This document shows positions 35,379 through 47,919 of a stretch of DNA of 64,000 nucleotides, piece after piece. This stretch comes from Melampsora larici-populina 98AG31 (taxonomy: Eukaryota; Basidiomycota; Pucciniomycetes; Pucciniales; Melampsoraceae): NCBI RefSeq assembly GCF_000204055.1, contig NW_006768773.1, forward strand, positions 1,711,748 through 1,775,747, in the 5' to 3' direction. Numbering within the stretch: position 1 is the first letter of the stretch; each line of letters opens with the position of its first letter. The position numbers and the translations under genes are program-made. The notes under the pieces were generated by a model. The model searched no databases. It saw only the letters and a list, made by a program, of their open reading frames with translations, and was not told the origin of the DNA.

Positions 35379-35579
35379 ATGTGGTTAAAATTAGAACAAA
35401 CTAGTACTGGTAAGTTATTTGCAATCATAAAAAGAATCTCCAATCTAACAATTCACTCATTCATGGTTTTTGATTTTGATTTTAGTGAACTCATTTGATT
35501 CATCTTCATTCACTTTACGATCTCAATCTACTTTAAACTCAGTAAGTCATCTACCACTTCTCATCTTCATCATCATCCT

Positions 35580-35620
<41 letters not shown>

Positions 35621-38600
35621 CTCTGACTTTTGACTTTTCACATTCAAAACTTGGATCTTCTTACTTAGATTTCATTAAATCATCAATCTACAATCAACAC
35701 TTCAACACCACTTCAACTGCGATCTCATTCACTTTCAAAACATCATCATCATCATGATTTGGAGAATCAAACTCCCGTCAATCAATCACAAATCAATCAC
35801 AAAACTCTTCATCAAGAAAATAATTTATTAAAATCTAAACCTATCTCAATGGCTCATTCAAATTCGATTTCTAATTCTAATTCTAATCATTATCATCAGC
35901 ATCAGCATCAACATCAGCATCAACATCCAATGAATCTAATCTCACCTCCCACTAGACCTCCTAAGAGTATTCATCGTCAATCTCAATCTCATTATCATAC
36001 CATCTCATCATCATCTTCTAGTCTTAAATCTAATAAATCAATGCATCATCATCATCATCAATCTCCTTCAAGTTTAAAAGAATTAATCAACCATCCATCA
36101 CCATCTCATCATCAACATCATCAACATCGTCACTTTTTAACTTTGAACTCAATCCTAAGTCCTTCCTCAGTCACACCTCAATCTCATTATAGAACTCAAT
36201 CTTCAAAAATCACAAATCAGTCTCCTAATGATCATCCTCAATCTCCTAATCAACTTCAGCATCATGAACCGACTTCATTTTTTATTCATCCCACTAATTC
36301 TAAATCTCACTTGACAGATGAGTTCCTAAGTACAGATGAATTTGCTAGTGCAGAAGAAGGTGATGAAAGTATATGGATAGCAGGATCAGCGGATGATCCA
36401 GAACTTTCAAGTAGTTATACTTCTTCTTCGGCTACTTCTTCAAATCAATCTAACAACAAACCAATCTCAAAACCAATCAAATCACCATTCTTATCAATTC
36501 GAGAAACCTTAATCAGACCTAGCTTACCACTTAGTTGGACTTCGGCTCCTAATCTTAAATCATCAGATTCAAATCAGTCATCTAAACATACTGTAGCTAG
36601 GAAATCTAAATCGACTCTACCCACTCCGATCTCTCGACATTCTGATCAGATTCCTACTCCATCTCATCAGATTCAACAACCCACACCACCTGAAGAAAGA
36701 CGACCACAATTAAGAGCACCACAGCAAGTTAGAAAATCATCTTCAAAAGAAGATTTCACTGCTCAACAACATCATCGTTCATCTAAACTCATCTCACATC
36801 CAGTGGCCAAGAGTCTTTCAAGAGCGTTTGGATCTGATTTCTTTAATTTGAATCATAAACCTGATCAAAGCACTCCATCACAGGAAAACCGAAAATCAAA
36901 ACCAACTAGACCACGTTTACCATCCTCAACTTCATCTTATCTAAGTTTTAAATCCTTTCATCATCATCATTCACCTCAATCTCCTCATGAAGATCATCAT
37001 CCTCATCATCAAGATCCAAAGAATCACAGATTATCATCAGTCGAGATGTCAAAACCGATGATCTCCTTACCATTATTCTTAACGCCTTCCTCTTCGGCTT
37101 TACCACTGTCTCATCCAAGAAGTCATTCTAGTCCTGGAACGATCCTGACTGATCAAACACATCTAGAAGAACACCATCACGGTCTTGGTCATCATAAACG
37201 TCGACATCGTCAATTAACATCAGATGAAAAACCATCATCTAGAAACAGTAGTACGTTATACCTCAAACAACTTTCGAATCTATTCCATCCACATTTATCA
37301 CATCATCATCTCAATCAAACCCCAAGAGAAAGGTTAGTTTCGACCATCTCCACTCAATCATCTGCAATGGCAATCCCACCTACATGGAAAGAAGAAGTAG
37401 CCAAAGAAGACTATTTGAATTTGTTAAGTTTGTATGGACCACAAGAGATGAAAAGACAAGAAGTGATTTATGAATTGATGGAAACCGAAAGACGATATGT
37501 TTCACAAGTTTCAAAGTTGATGAGATTGGTATATAAATCAGAAGAGATTGAACATGAATCGATCTTTGAAGTTTTACCAATCGAAATCAAATTGATCTTT
37601 GAAGAATTAAAGAAAATCTTACGAATTCATGAAGCAGATGTAAATTTATCATCATTGAGATCGAAATCGAAAGTGAAAGAAAATGTAGCGAAAGATTGGT
37701 TAAAGATTATAAACCGATTTAAAGTGTATGAAACGTTTTTGATTAAATTTGAAAAGAGTATTCAATCGATTGAAGAACTTAAAAAGTTAGATTCAGATCA
37801 TAGGTATTGGATTGGATTGAAAAGGATCGAAAGATTGGAAACTGATGATTTGAGATTTGGTCAAAGTGAGGTGTTTAATGGATTAAGTTTGACTAGTTTC
37901 TTACTGAAACCGGTTCAAAGATTAATGAAATATCCACTTTTCTTCAAGGTATGTTGATGAACGTTTTTGATTTTTTTTTTCGTCAATTTTAAAAAGGTAA
38001 GATTTTGAGCTGATTTTTGGGGGGATTTCTTACTTTGTTGGAATGAATTATAGCAATTAAAAGATTTGACACCACCTACTCATTCTGATTATCAATCGAC
38101 TCAAGTTTTATTAGAAAGAATTGATGAGATTATCAAAGAGATGCAAAACAAAAAGATTGAATATGAATCGATTTTAAAGAAAAAGGTTTTAGGTAGATTT
38201 GAATTTAAGATTGATTCCAAGTTTGATTTGAATCAAAATGAATATGAAGAAGATCGTGAGGTGGGTAAGACTCGGACTCGGAATCGGAATCATAGAAGAA
38301 GGAGTAGGACTATGACTCGGAGTAGGGCTAGGGGTAGAGGTAGTAGAAGAAGAAGAAGAGATTCACTTGTGAGTGAGTTTGGTAGTGAACATGAAGATGA
38401 TGATGAAGAGCAGGAAACAGAAGAGGAAGAGCAAGAGGAGGAAGATGGGGTTGGAGAAGGAGAAAGGTTTAAAGATGTGGAAGTGATTGTGTTTGAACAT
38501 GAAATCTTGATTGGAATTGAAGTTTTCAAACTGACTAGGTTTGATGAAAGATTGATTTCATCAGGTTTGTGATTTTTATTTTGTATTTCGATCGAAAAAA

Positions 38601-38846
38601 AAAAGTATTAGAGAACATGATTGAAAGCTCCTTATACTGATGAATCTTTCTGGGGGGTTTACTGTTTTTGTTTTAGGAATCATTAAAGTTTGGGTAAAGA
38701 GTAATTTGGGATTAGGAAAAGAAGAAAGTGAAGTGAGTAGTGGATTTGGGTTTGGATTACCGATTTTGGTTTATGGGAATTTGAATGAATCCAAAGAAAG
38801 AAAAAAGTTGAAGGAGTTTGTTAGGCTTTTGAATGGATTGGTTTGA
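35379..38846 (+). CDS. Rho guanine-nucleotide exchange factor (DH domain)
   Basis: Exons 35379-35409, 35486-35541, 35669-37948, 38054-38564 and 38677-38846 give 1015 aa. The first 600 residues are Ser/His/Pro/Gln-rich with HQ and HHH runs, likely disordered. The DH domain spans about 621-835: RQEVIYELMETERRYVSQV (CR1), a central helical block, and SFLLKPVQRLMKYPLFFKQL (CR3), the segment that binds Rho switch regions. It should load a Rho-type GTPase with GTP in polarity or wall-growth signalling. A basic Arg block and an acidic Glu block follow, then beta-rich sequence (VEVIVFEHEILIGIEVFKL) that may be a PH domain split by the charged insert. The start rests on two small in-frame exons; without them the big exon has no ATG at its start. 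Confidence 0.88.
35581..35619. repeat. (TCAA)n microsatellite in RhoGEF intron 2
   Basis: About nine and a half uninterrupted TCAA units inside the intron 35542-35668. Confidence 0.9.
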
Positions 38847-40427
38847 ATGGATTTTCAAAAAAAAAAACTTGAAAACTTGAAAATTCAAAAATTCGAAAAT
38901 TCCAAAACTTTAAAACTTTAACACTTAAACTTCTTGATGATACTGATGAGAATGATAACGAATGAAATGTAATGAATCTTAATGATTTTTTTTATTTTTA
39001 TTCTTTGTGTTTGGGAAAGAAGAAGAAGAAGAAGCAAGCGGGTTTAATGGAGATGGACATCTTTCTTGTGTTTGATAAACTTTTGATGATTTTTTCCTTG
39101 ATGATTTGTTTTCTTAATTCTGTTTTTTTTTCGTTGAATGTAAAAGAGAGATCAAGAAGTTGAAGCAAAAAAGATGACAAATTTTCTTGTTTATAGGTTT
39201 ATTTTTTTATTTTGAATTAGAAATTTTAAACATTTTAAACATTTTGAACGGTTTGAACGGTTTGAACGGTTTTCAATGACGGTTCATACCAACGCTAGAT
39301 TGATGGGCTCCTCTCCCCCAAGATGGTGTAGGTTTTGAACTCTTACCCAAACACAAAGTTACCTCATCATGACTGGATTTGGAGAGTAGTAGTAGTATAG
39401 CTCAACTCAGTAGGAAGATCAAAAAAGTCTTCTCTCAACTTGGTAAAATGATCAACTTGGATAGATGATCAAGTGTATTGATCGGGCTAAGATGTGGACT
39501 GATTGTCCCGACTCCCAAAGATTTCTGGTAGATCTTTGGCTTGGACTTTATCCTTGTAAAAGCCTTTGAGTAATAATTGATGATTGAGTTTAAAACAGAG
39601 GTGAAATGAGAATCATATACGAAGACTGCATATATGATATGAGGCGAAGTATATACAATGATAGTTGATGAATTTTTATCCTAAAGAAATCTTGTTTTCC
39701 AATTCACAATTTGTTAGACAGCCGAAGGCCATCTAGTCGAAAGCTGGAGTTCGTTTTGTCTTATGATCTTTCGACACCTCTTGTATTAATCCACCTTAGA
39801 TCATCCGCAACCCAGCGGGTCATGTCATTCATGACACCTACTGTCTGGCACCACGCGGACGCATTCTAGGGCCATACACCGATTTTGCTGCATCAAATTC
39901 TGTGATTGAAGGCAATAGGGTAAATACAAGAATTAGTTGTATCAGATGAATGTTAAATGTTTTGAAAGATGATCAGATTACTCGTCGAGGAGTTGATCAA
40001 AAGCACATACCTGCTCCACTGCTTGGTCCTCCAGCCTGTAGCCACACTGTAGAACGCCTTCTTTATCATGGAACAAAGTCCGGAATTTTGCTGGGTCTTC
40101 ATTCATCTGCTCAACAAGCTCAAGTTTCACATTTTTAGGTTTTGACTCCTTTGGCGCTCCACAGCCACCGTCATGCCATTGCCATCCTATTTATCAAGAA
40201 GAAGCCTTTACTGGAGGATCCAAAGCAATGACCCACTCACCGGCGCCGCGGCGGTTCTTGTCTAATATAGGTTGTGTGATAATGCTTGTAGCATTACATA
40301 TGATATGCGTATAGTGAAATGACGCATACATCCAGCTGTTTGAATTTCCAAATCCTTTGGTGATCTTCCACTTTGTTTCTCAGCATCTCCTCATCCTACA
40401 ATTACATCATCGCCTCAAAATACCAAA
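38847..40427. other. Intergenic stretch without a supported gene
   Basis: A tandem AAAACTTG/AAATTC-rich tract after the RhoGEF stop, short AT-rich sequence, then more balanced sequence 39700-40330 with only 60-codon frames. A minus-strand exon near 39830-39950 cannot be excluded. Confidence 0.3.
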
Positions 40428-42437
40428 ATGGTACTTACTCTGGTACCTGGTAGATCTCTTGGTGAATTTGAACTCGGTACATATATCTTCAAATCTAACT
40501 TTCGAGATCCATGAATTTGAACTGATCCTTTCATTTCTCGTCTTCATAAAGGTACCTTGTTATGGAACGTTCTTACAATCTTGAGATCTTCACAAAATTT
40601 GTTTCCTAATGCTCAGATCTGTTGGGACGCACGAGTTGAGTGAGAATATCGAATGAACAATGCGAACCTAATCGGATCAAAGTTGAATCAGTGTCTTTTA
40701 CTTTGCTCATAGGAATCAGCCACTAGTTTTATTCAATTATCAATTTCAAGTCCAGCTATTCAGTTAATCTTTGATGGTCGTACTCAGCGTTTGGTTTTAA
40801 TTGAAGCTTATAATCCTATTGATCAAAACTTTACAAATCGAATGATCCCATTAGGAGAATGGATTAGTTATCGTAATCAACCTATCTCTCTTTCGATTGG
40901 ACCTAATGATCCTGGTGTCACCTTAAGAGTGATCCATCGTCAGTCATCTAAACTTTTCATGATCATTCTCATGAAAACTCACTCATTTGATCTTCTTCAT
41001 ACATACCATTGGGAGATCCGATCCTTCAGGCTTATTCGGTCCAACCTATCCACCTTTACCACACGTTGCACATCCAGAAGAAACACTCATCTCTTATCCT
41101 GGTGTAGCATTCTCATTTCAAAATCAAGTTTTAAACAGGGTGATCTTATCAGTTCAACCTAGTGAAATTAACGAAGATGAATCGGAAAGTCATCAATTGG
41201 CTGAAGCTTATTATAAACCTAAAATGCCTCAATATTTGGATTGTATTGATGGTGATATTTCATGTGCAGCAGTTAGGGTAAGCTCTTATGTTTGTCTTAT
41301 CAAATCAATCTAAGCTTTTTTTTCCAGTAGGAATCTCGAATACTTATCACTTCAAAGTCTTTTTCATGTGATCGTTTTTTAACTTAGTTAGGTAGTCGTC
41401 CAGATTCTATACCTACAACAGTTTGTTTTAGCTTTAAATCATCATCTCCTTCAAACCCAATCTCAGATGTGAATGTAGTGATTGGTGAAAGTACTTCAGA
41501 AGATATCATGTGTGATTTTGGAGCACCATTACGAACGTTTTGGAAAGAAGATGTAAGTTTGAATCTTTGCGTCTTCGTAAGTCTTTTGATCTGATTCTTA
41601 ATACTGATCGTCTTGAACTTTTAAAGGATCGGATGAAAATTCATGCTCATCTTAAATCCACTGGAAGACCGAATGGTACAGTAGATGAACGTAAGGATAC
41701 TATACCTCTGCCATATGTGATCAAAGTGAATTGTCAACTGATACAATAATCTTTCTAGCCAATCCTTATTTCATGTCTTATTACAACTTAGGTCTCGATT
41801 TTTTGATCGATCCAATTTCAAATGTGGTTATTAAGATTATCTTACATTCAAATATTCCAGGTGAAGTACTTTTTGCTAGATACTCAAGATGTCCTTGGTC
41901 AATTTGTAGACCAACAGCAACAGAAGCCATCTCAAGTCTTGAAAAGGTATCTATTTTTTCTTTCTGATCTTCTTCTCTTGTTGGTTTTTGGATCAATAAT
42001 TTAACTTTTTTTGTACAAGGAGAGATCTGATCTGATAATTTTTTTTAACTTTGGGAATTTATTAGTGTACTTCTATAATTCGATATATCAAAGGTGAAGG
42101 ATCAACACACCCAAGGTCTTCAACTTCCGATCAGTCTCATCGGACTCAAAAACATTCAAATCATACCCCAAAGAGTTCAGGTGAAACTGATTCCGCTCCA
42201 GCTGCCACATATGTAGAGCCTGCTATGGTCTTGGACCGTACAGCAGATGTAATGGATGATGGATTAACATTACAGAAACCTACACGTAAGTAAGAGATCT
42301 CCCCTATAGTACATACATGAATGATCAAATGAGTGTTGAGTTGATGTTTATGTTTGTTTGTAGGATTGATTGGATTTGATGGTGCAGTACTTGAAGTGAC
42401 TGATAATGATGATATAGAAACACTTTGGTTGTTTTGA
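40428..42437 (+). CDS. UPF0183/PHAF1 family protein
   Basis: Nine exons (40428-40476, 40552-40634, 40713-40938, 41030-41277, 41388-41552, 41627-41690, 41759-41946, 42066-42285, 42364-42437) give 438 aa, all in frame. It matches the UPF0183 (C16orf70, PHAF1) layout: LVPGRSLGEFELG at the start, IQLIFDGRTQRLVLIEAY, YPGVAFSF, FWKEDDRMKIHAHLKSTGRP, YFMSYYNLGLDFLIDP and VVIKIILHSNIPG. The mammalian protein, with BCAS3, binds phosphoinositides at autophagosome formation sites; a plant relative is implicated in trafficking. The C-terminal part carries a Ser/His/Pro-rich insert (exon 8) before a conserved-looking end (LIGFDGAVLEVT). The exon 2 donor (GTTGAG) is weak but is the only one that keeps frame. 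Confidence 0.82.
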
Positions 42438-42762
42438 TACCAATTTATGATGATGATCAATGGATGAATCTACATAATCACAAGTTTTGTAAAGTTTCTA
42501 ATTCATGAGGTTTAGTCAGTTGTATATTCTTTTACTTTTGTATTTTGTTTTGTATCTTTTCTTTTGATTTTAAGAATGCTTGTTGTAATGATTAATGATT
42601 ATTGGAATATGAAACATGTTTTTTTTGGATGTCAGATTACTTATGCGGTTTTGAGGTGTGGTTCTGTTTCTTTTGAAGTGATCAAGAGTTCAGTGAAGTT
42701 TGTGTGCTTCTTTGAAATAAATTTGTGTATGTTGGACAAAGAGACAGTCAGACAAACATCTG

Positions 42763-42821
42763 GGTTAATTGTACAGCTCTTCAAGGGTTCAAGAAATTTG
42801 TGAAGAGCTGTACAATTAACC
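42763..42821. repeat. Perfect 21-bp inverted repeat with a 17-nt loop
   Basis: GGTTAATTGTACAGCTCTTC(A) and its exact complement flank AGGGTTCAAGAAATTTG. It lies 326 bp after the PHAF1-like stop, next to retroelement debris. It could be a very small MITE or a hairpin RNA. Confidence 0.75.
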
Positions 42822-42962
42822 TAATGCTTGCTTGAGGAGGTGGATCACAACTTGGAAGTGTTAAATACATCTTACCAGACTCTTATGTTCATTGGCAGAC
42901 CACGGTTGTTGGTGGCAATGCTCTGACCCCCAGGATACCCAATAGGACAGCTTCCCTCTATG

Positions 42963-43275
42963 CACCATGTCTGTTTTGAGGTAGCATGTTGACGTGCTCA
43001 CACCAATCAATTTCCGTAGAGGCTGGATATAACCTACAAACAGGTCTGAGAGCTAAGCATACAATTGCCTTTGTCAAGAGGTTCAGACAGCAAGAGTGTT
43101 AAATGGGCTCCTTTGTTCATAGTTCCATTGACAAACGGTACATTTTTGATTGTCTATTATTATTAACAAAGGATTTGCATTTTCTAGAGACAAATTGAAT
43201 AAAGATCCGTTCAAATTTATTACACAACTCTCCGTGTGAGCATATCAACGTGCTCATGGGGGACAGGCATGGTGT
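42963..43275 (-). repeat. Dispersed ~310-bp repeat, copy 2 (inverted relative to copy 1)
   Basis: Reverse complement of 16320-16636 with about 95% identity by eye. On its strand the repeat is followed by GGTCAGAGCATTGCC (near 42925), reminiscent of the primer-binding region of Copia elements, which supports a relic 5' LTR. Confidence 0.55.
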
Positions 43276-44278
43276 ATGAGAATCAGCAGCAATCCCCATT
43301 GCAGAAAACAGCTACACACCAAGGACTACTCAGCCAACATCTTGCCACTCAACATATATTCTTTTAGCAACCTACACGCACACATCTATCAGCAAAAGAT
43401 AAGAAGATAACTGACCAAGTTTTGGTTAGCACATCAAGACAATACCCAGCTGTTCCAGGCAAGATGTCAGAAGAACCCAGATTGATCTCCATTCCTTGAG
43501 AACTACCCTCTCCTGCATCTTCAAGAAACCTCAGAAGCAGATAAGATGTGCTTCTTTCAAACTTGCTTGTTTTTAGCCTTGATACATTAGAGGTCAATGT
43601 TTTGAGAGTCCTGAAATCATCTCAATATGTGGTTCTATTCTCGTACCAATCTTGACCATGTTGTGGTCTGATATAAAATACCTGTGTTCTCTGCCCACCG
43701 TCAGTTTATTCCCACACACCAAAAGGTCCTTGAAAGAGGCTGTCTTCTCCAGTCATGATCACCTGTGCTTCATGACACTCATAAATATTTATCTTTTTAT
43801 TCATTTCAAAGGCCTGTCCAATAGCATGGCTTCAGAATTTCATAAACAAGGAAAGTTGTACCCAACTTACCCTTGTATTACCTTAGAAAGGAATTGATAG
43901 GAAAAAGATGAGTTATTGAATACAAATAGAGAGAGTAGTGCACAATAAAGCCTTACATCTCCTTTTTCTCCTGTTGATAGTCTTTTTTGTTTGACTTGTT
44001 AAAATTTTCTGTTGCTCTACCTTTCTGCTGCAAGGGGGGATTCTGACCTGTCTATTTATTTATCATCATTTTGCCTGTTTCATTGTCAGGAGGCCCTTCC
44101 AACTTGTATTTTCTACTGCTATTGTTCTAACACCCTTCTTCATACTCAACGTCTTCAACAATTCACATTGTTTCATGACTACCAATGGGGATGCGCGAGT
44201 GTGGGACTTTGTTAAGTTCACTTAAAACCCTTTTTTGAGGGCTCTAAATGTTGTAAAAGCTTGCAATAAGTTCAGTCT
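43276..44278. other. Degenerate repeat-derived DNA
   Basis: Short broken frames without motifs, between the LTR-like repeat and the next inverted-repeat element. Confidence 0.3.
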
Positions 44279-44942
44279 GGCTTCTTACAGCTGTTTGCAG
44301 AAAAAATGCCATTGTCCAGTTTTTTTTTTTCAAGTTGCACTAAAAATTACCAACATAGATTCTACAATGAGAGCACCCACTATGGTTGCGGTAACGAGGT
44401 GATTTATTGTAGCTTTACCGCTAAGTTACACACAGGTCCACTATGGGCCTGTTTTACACTTGCGGTCCCTACAACTGCGTCAAATTTTGCGTTGCGCTTG
44501 TTCAAATCTACAAAAGCTTAAACCCTGATTTATCGTAGGAACCAGGTAAAGCAGACGGTAAATCATCTGATAGTGGATTTCATGCGGTTACCATCTTTGG
44601 TAAAACACGCATGATCAAGTTTCGCGCTCGGGAACGCAAAATTTACGATAAATCACCCTCATGATAGTGGGTGCTCTAAGAGCTGTAGTAGGCTGTACTC
44701 AACTTTTTCGAGGGTGTGAAGTTTGTGAAAGATCACAAGTAATGTTGCCTTTGTATCTGAAATGCACAAGCTTTCTCAACCTTTGGTGAGGAGACTCTGT
44801 ACAATCTTTAACAATTAGCACATCATGACGTGCAGCTGGTCTTGTGTAGAATCTGCGTTGGTAATTTATAGTGCAACTTAAAAAAATAAAAAAAATAAAA
44901 AACTGGATGATGGCATTTTTTCTGCAAACAGCTGTATAAGCC
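44279..44942. mobile_element. Foldback element with about 85-bp inverted arms, split by a MITE
   Basis: Arms run 44279-44369 and 44846-44942: ACAGCTGTTTGCAGAAAAAA with ATGCCAT..CCAGTTTTTT and GTTGCACT on the left, and the mirrored words on the right (GCAAACAGCTGT at 44925-44936). The arms differ by a few substitutions and by poly-A length. Confidence 0.7.
44370..44677. mobile_element. MITE inside the foldback element
   Basis: Ends AGAGCACCCACTAT and ATAGTGGGTGCTCT are perfect 14-bp inverted repeats. The 308-bp body has further internal symmetry (GATTTATTGTAG near the left, CGATAAATC near the right). No clear target duplication. Confidence 0.7.
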
Positions 44943-45259
44943 TTATACACACTTGTGCCACTTTTAGCATTGCTTTACTTGAGCAAAGTGTCAAATTTGA
45001 GCTGTTGAGTTTGTGCAAATCTGGGTCATACTCAGCAAGCGCGCCTACATGCGTGCTGGACCCATCAGAATCACTTGGTATTGGAATCAACTTTCTTCAC
45101 AAGCTAGAAGTGGTGACAGGCTAAAAATAGTACTAGGAGGAGCAGAAGAGCTTGAAGAAGCCCTGCTGAATTTATTGCAAGCTTTCACAATAGGTGCCTT
45201 CAAACTAGGGAAAAGTTGAAATGTTGAACAGAAAAATTGGGAACCGTGTAATTACAATA

Positions 45260-45401
45260 CAAGTGATATAACGCTGTAGTGAAATCATAGTTTTTCATTA
45301 CACGCCTTTTTGCTGCTTCAAAACTGTGAAGCCCTATGAGGGAGGCCCCCTCCAAATACAAAGTCTAACTTTGTGATTGCACTACAGCGTTGTATCGCTT
45401 G
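45260..45401. mobile_element. Stowaway-like MITE, 142 bp, TA duplication
   Basis: Ends CAAGTGATATAACGCTGTAG and the mirrored CTACAGCGTTGTATCGCTTG differ at two positions; TA flanks both ends (45258-45259, 45402-45403). It sits in the centre of the outer palindrome. Confidence 0.8.
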
Positions 45402-45558
45402 TATTAGGGGTATTCAAAACTCCAGAAACTCATCCCAGAAGTTCCCAGAAGTGACATCCAGGACTTCTGGGACACCTCCAGAGCCCTGGCCCGTATAGGC
45501 CAACCCAACTGCGCTGCACTGCCGTCCTTGAAACCAAACCTCACATCACTCACACCTC

Positions 45559-47153
45559 ATGATGCCGCGAGTCTCAGCCCGACGTCAAGTCCTGCAAGTT
45601 CTGAAATCAGTATCACGCCACTTGCTTGCTCACCCTACGGATGACACACTTCGTCTTTCATCACCACAACATCCCTCAAGCACCTCAAGATTGTTATCGA
45701 TTATGCTCCTCCTGCCTCAGTTACTACCCGATCTCCCACTTACACCAATCACTCGATCGACTTTAGGTTTCATTCTGAAAAATCGAAGTATTCATAAACT
45801 TGACGACTTGGAAATGCAGATCAATGAGGTTGAAATATGGTTAGGCGAGCTCGAGCGTGTTGAAAACCAGCGATACCTCACTTCAAGATCTCTCCGCAAT
45901 CGAGACCTTTCATACGAGCTCTTCCATGGTCTTATGAACGGTGGAGAGGTGATCTTCCTCAAAGTGGTAAGGTCTCTTGTTTTTATAAATAATTTTGAAT
46001 AAGTTTTAAAGTCTCCTTGGATGATATGGTCAGGCGCGAATGAAGAAGGTCAACTTCATTACCCTGTTACGTAAGATTGAAAGCAGCAAGGTTTTTGAAA
46101 ACTCATCAAGTAATCCTCAAGCACGTGTGGAATTGCAACTCATGGTTGCCTTAGCAAACATTGGCCTTTCGGGAAATGGAGGACAAGTGTCCCTCGTTGG
46201 CCGTTTATTAGGGGTTTCAGGTCTTGTTCTTGTTTATAAATATTTGAGCTCTTTTCCGTTACTGACTTACGTACCAATTTCAGATGGCAGTGTCGAAAAC
46301 TACACATGGCGATGTGTAGCAGCAATTCTCGAACTGCAGAATGAGTATCTTAGCTGGCCTTTGCCAATCGAACGTGTCAAGATCAGGGACGAGATAGCTC
46401 AGGATCCCCAGCTTTGAAGGGTTTGTGGGTTTGTTGATGGGACTTTAATTCCCTTAGCTTTTGGCCCAGTGATCTGCAAGGAGGATTATTGGACCCGAAA
46501 ATACTTCTATGGTCTCAATTCAATGATTGTCTGCGATAATCGCCGGCGAATCACGTTTGCGCGCCACGGATGGTGTGGAAGCGTTCATGATCAACGAGTT
46601 CTCAGAACGTCGTCGGTAAGTTTAGTTGTTTTTTAAACTACCACACACAAGCTAATTGATTGTTTAGCTTTGGTGTCACCCCGGTCGCTACTTCACCGAG
46701 GGTGAATATTTAGTCGCGGATTCTGGATACAGTGCATCGAAATGCACTGTTCCTCTCTTCAAAAAGAACAGCACCTGTCAATTTCCGGGACTCAAGAACT
46801 CGTTTAACAAAGAGCTTAGTGAGGCACGAACTGTGATAGAGCATGTCAATGGCATGCTCAAATCACGTTTTCAGATGATGAAAGAGTGTAGACTCATATT
46901 ACGCAATCAAAAATCAATGAAGCGCATGAACGCACTTCTGATGGTCTGTTGCTTGCTTCACAACTACTTGTTGAAAGAAGATGAATGCACATCCTTTTCT
47001 TACGGGCTTCCTAATCAGAACGAACGCGAAGCTGAGCGAGTCTATAATGAAGAACACCAACCGGTAGCTGACTTAGTGCTTACGGATAATGATGATTCTT
47101 TACGCCGTGAGGTATTTGCAGAGTACTGTGCAATAATGGGAGAAGATGTATGA
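45559..47153 (+). pseudogene. Harbinger (HARBI1-like) DDE transposase with one in-frame stop
   Basis: Exons 45559-45966, 46034-46220, 46284-46615, 46668-47153, joining in frame. The first exon is a helical N-terminus. Exons 2-3 have the HTH-like GRLLGVSDGSVENYTWR region. The catalytic triad is clear: FVDGTLIPLA (Asp), YLVADSGYSA (Asp) and TVIEHVNGMLKSRF (Glu), followed by MNALLMVCCLLHNYL. A TGA at 46415-46417 cuts the protein just before the first catalytic Asp (QL-stop-RVCGFVDGT). Since the rest is well preserved, the stop is probably recent or locally frame-shifted, and mobility would need help in trans. Confidence 0.85.
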
Positions 47154-47159
47154 AGTGGG

Positions 47160-47915
47160 TAAGTTTCATGTTATTTTAAAGGGAATAAGCTCCATTTGCC
47201 ACGTCGAACTCAATTGTCAAACTGGTCCCCTTTTTTAATCTCACATAGGGTTTTTTGCAACGTTGGACTCACTTTTAAAAGCGAAAATAGTGATATGTAA
47301 TGAATCTCACACATACTTATCTTACTTAGGTCTTTTATTTCTTTCGATGTTGAACTCAGTTTGCAAAGTGTTGTTGTTGAATTATTTCACAATCATTTCC
47401 TTTTTCGGATGTCAAATGAAGTTTGGAAAAACAAAACCCGAAGTTATCAAATCTCACCCTTAGTTACTTTTTCAGCAGTTATTATGAGTTTGAAAAAATT
47501 TGTTATGCGCTCATGTATTCGATGTTCATCTCTCAAAGTGAAAATTCATGAGCCTTTTTTTTCTAATGAGTTGTCTAGTCAAATTGACATCTTAATGGAG
47601 CAATCCAGACTTTTATTGGATAAAAGTCATAAGTAAGAAGGTTACTTTGCATACTTGGTCAGAGGCCTTGTTGTCCTCGAAAAAAAAATTACATCAAAGA
47701 AAATAAAACATTTAGATTACTGGGGGAATCATAAACAATGAAAGAGTCATTTGGAGCCAAGGGTACTTTATTTCGAATTGGTATTTTTTTTAGAAATGAA
47801 ACAGTTAAATAGTTTCAGTTAAAGGTGGAACTATGAATGCGAAGATAAGAGAGTTCCAAAAGATCAGCCTACATTCGACAATTACGATCAAACTACAAGA
47901 CGCTTACAATATGAA
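47160..47915. other. Spacer between the two Harbinger genes
   Basis: AT-rich sequence between the convergent 3' ends, with only short meaningless frames. Probably 3' UTRs and terminators. Confidence 0.4.
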
Positions 47916-47919
47916 ACTC

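Noticed and set aside
37380..38529. Antisense frames opposite the RhoGEF gene
   Set aside because: Shadows of Ser/Glu/Arg-rich coding sequence on the other strand.
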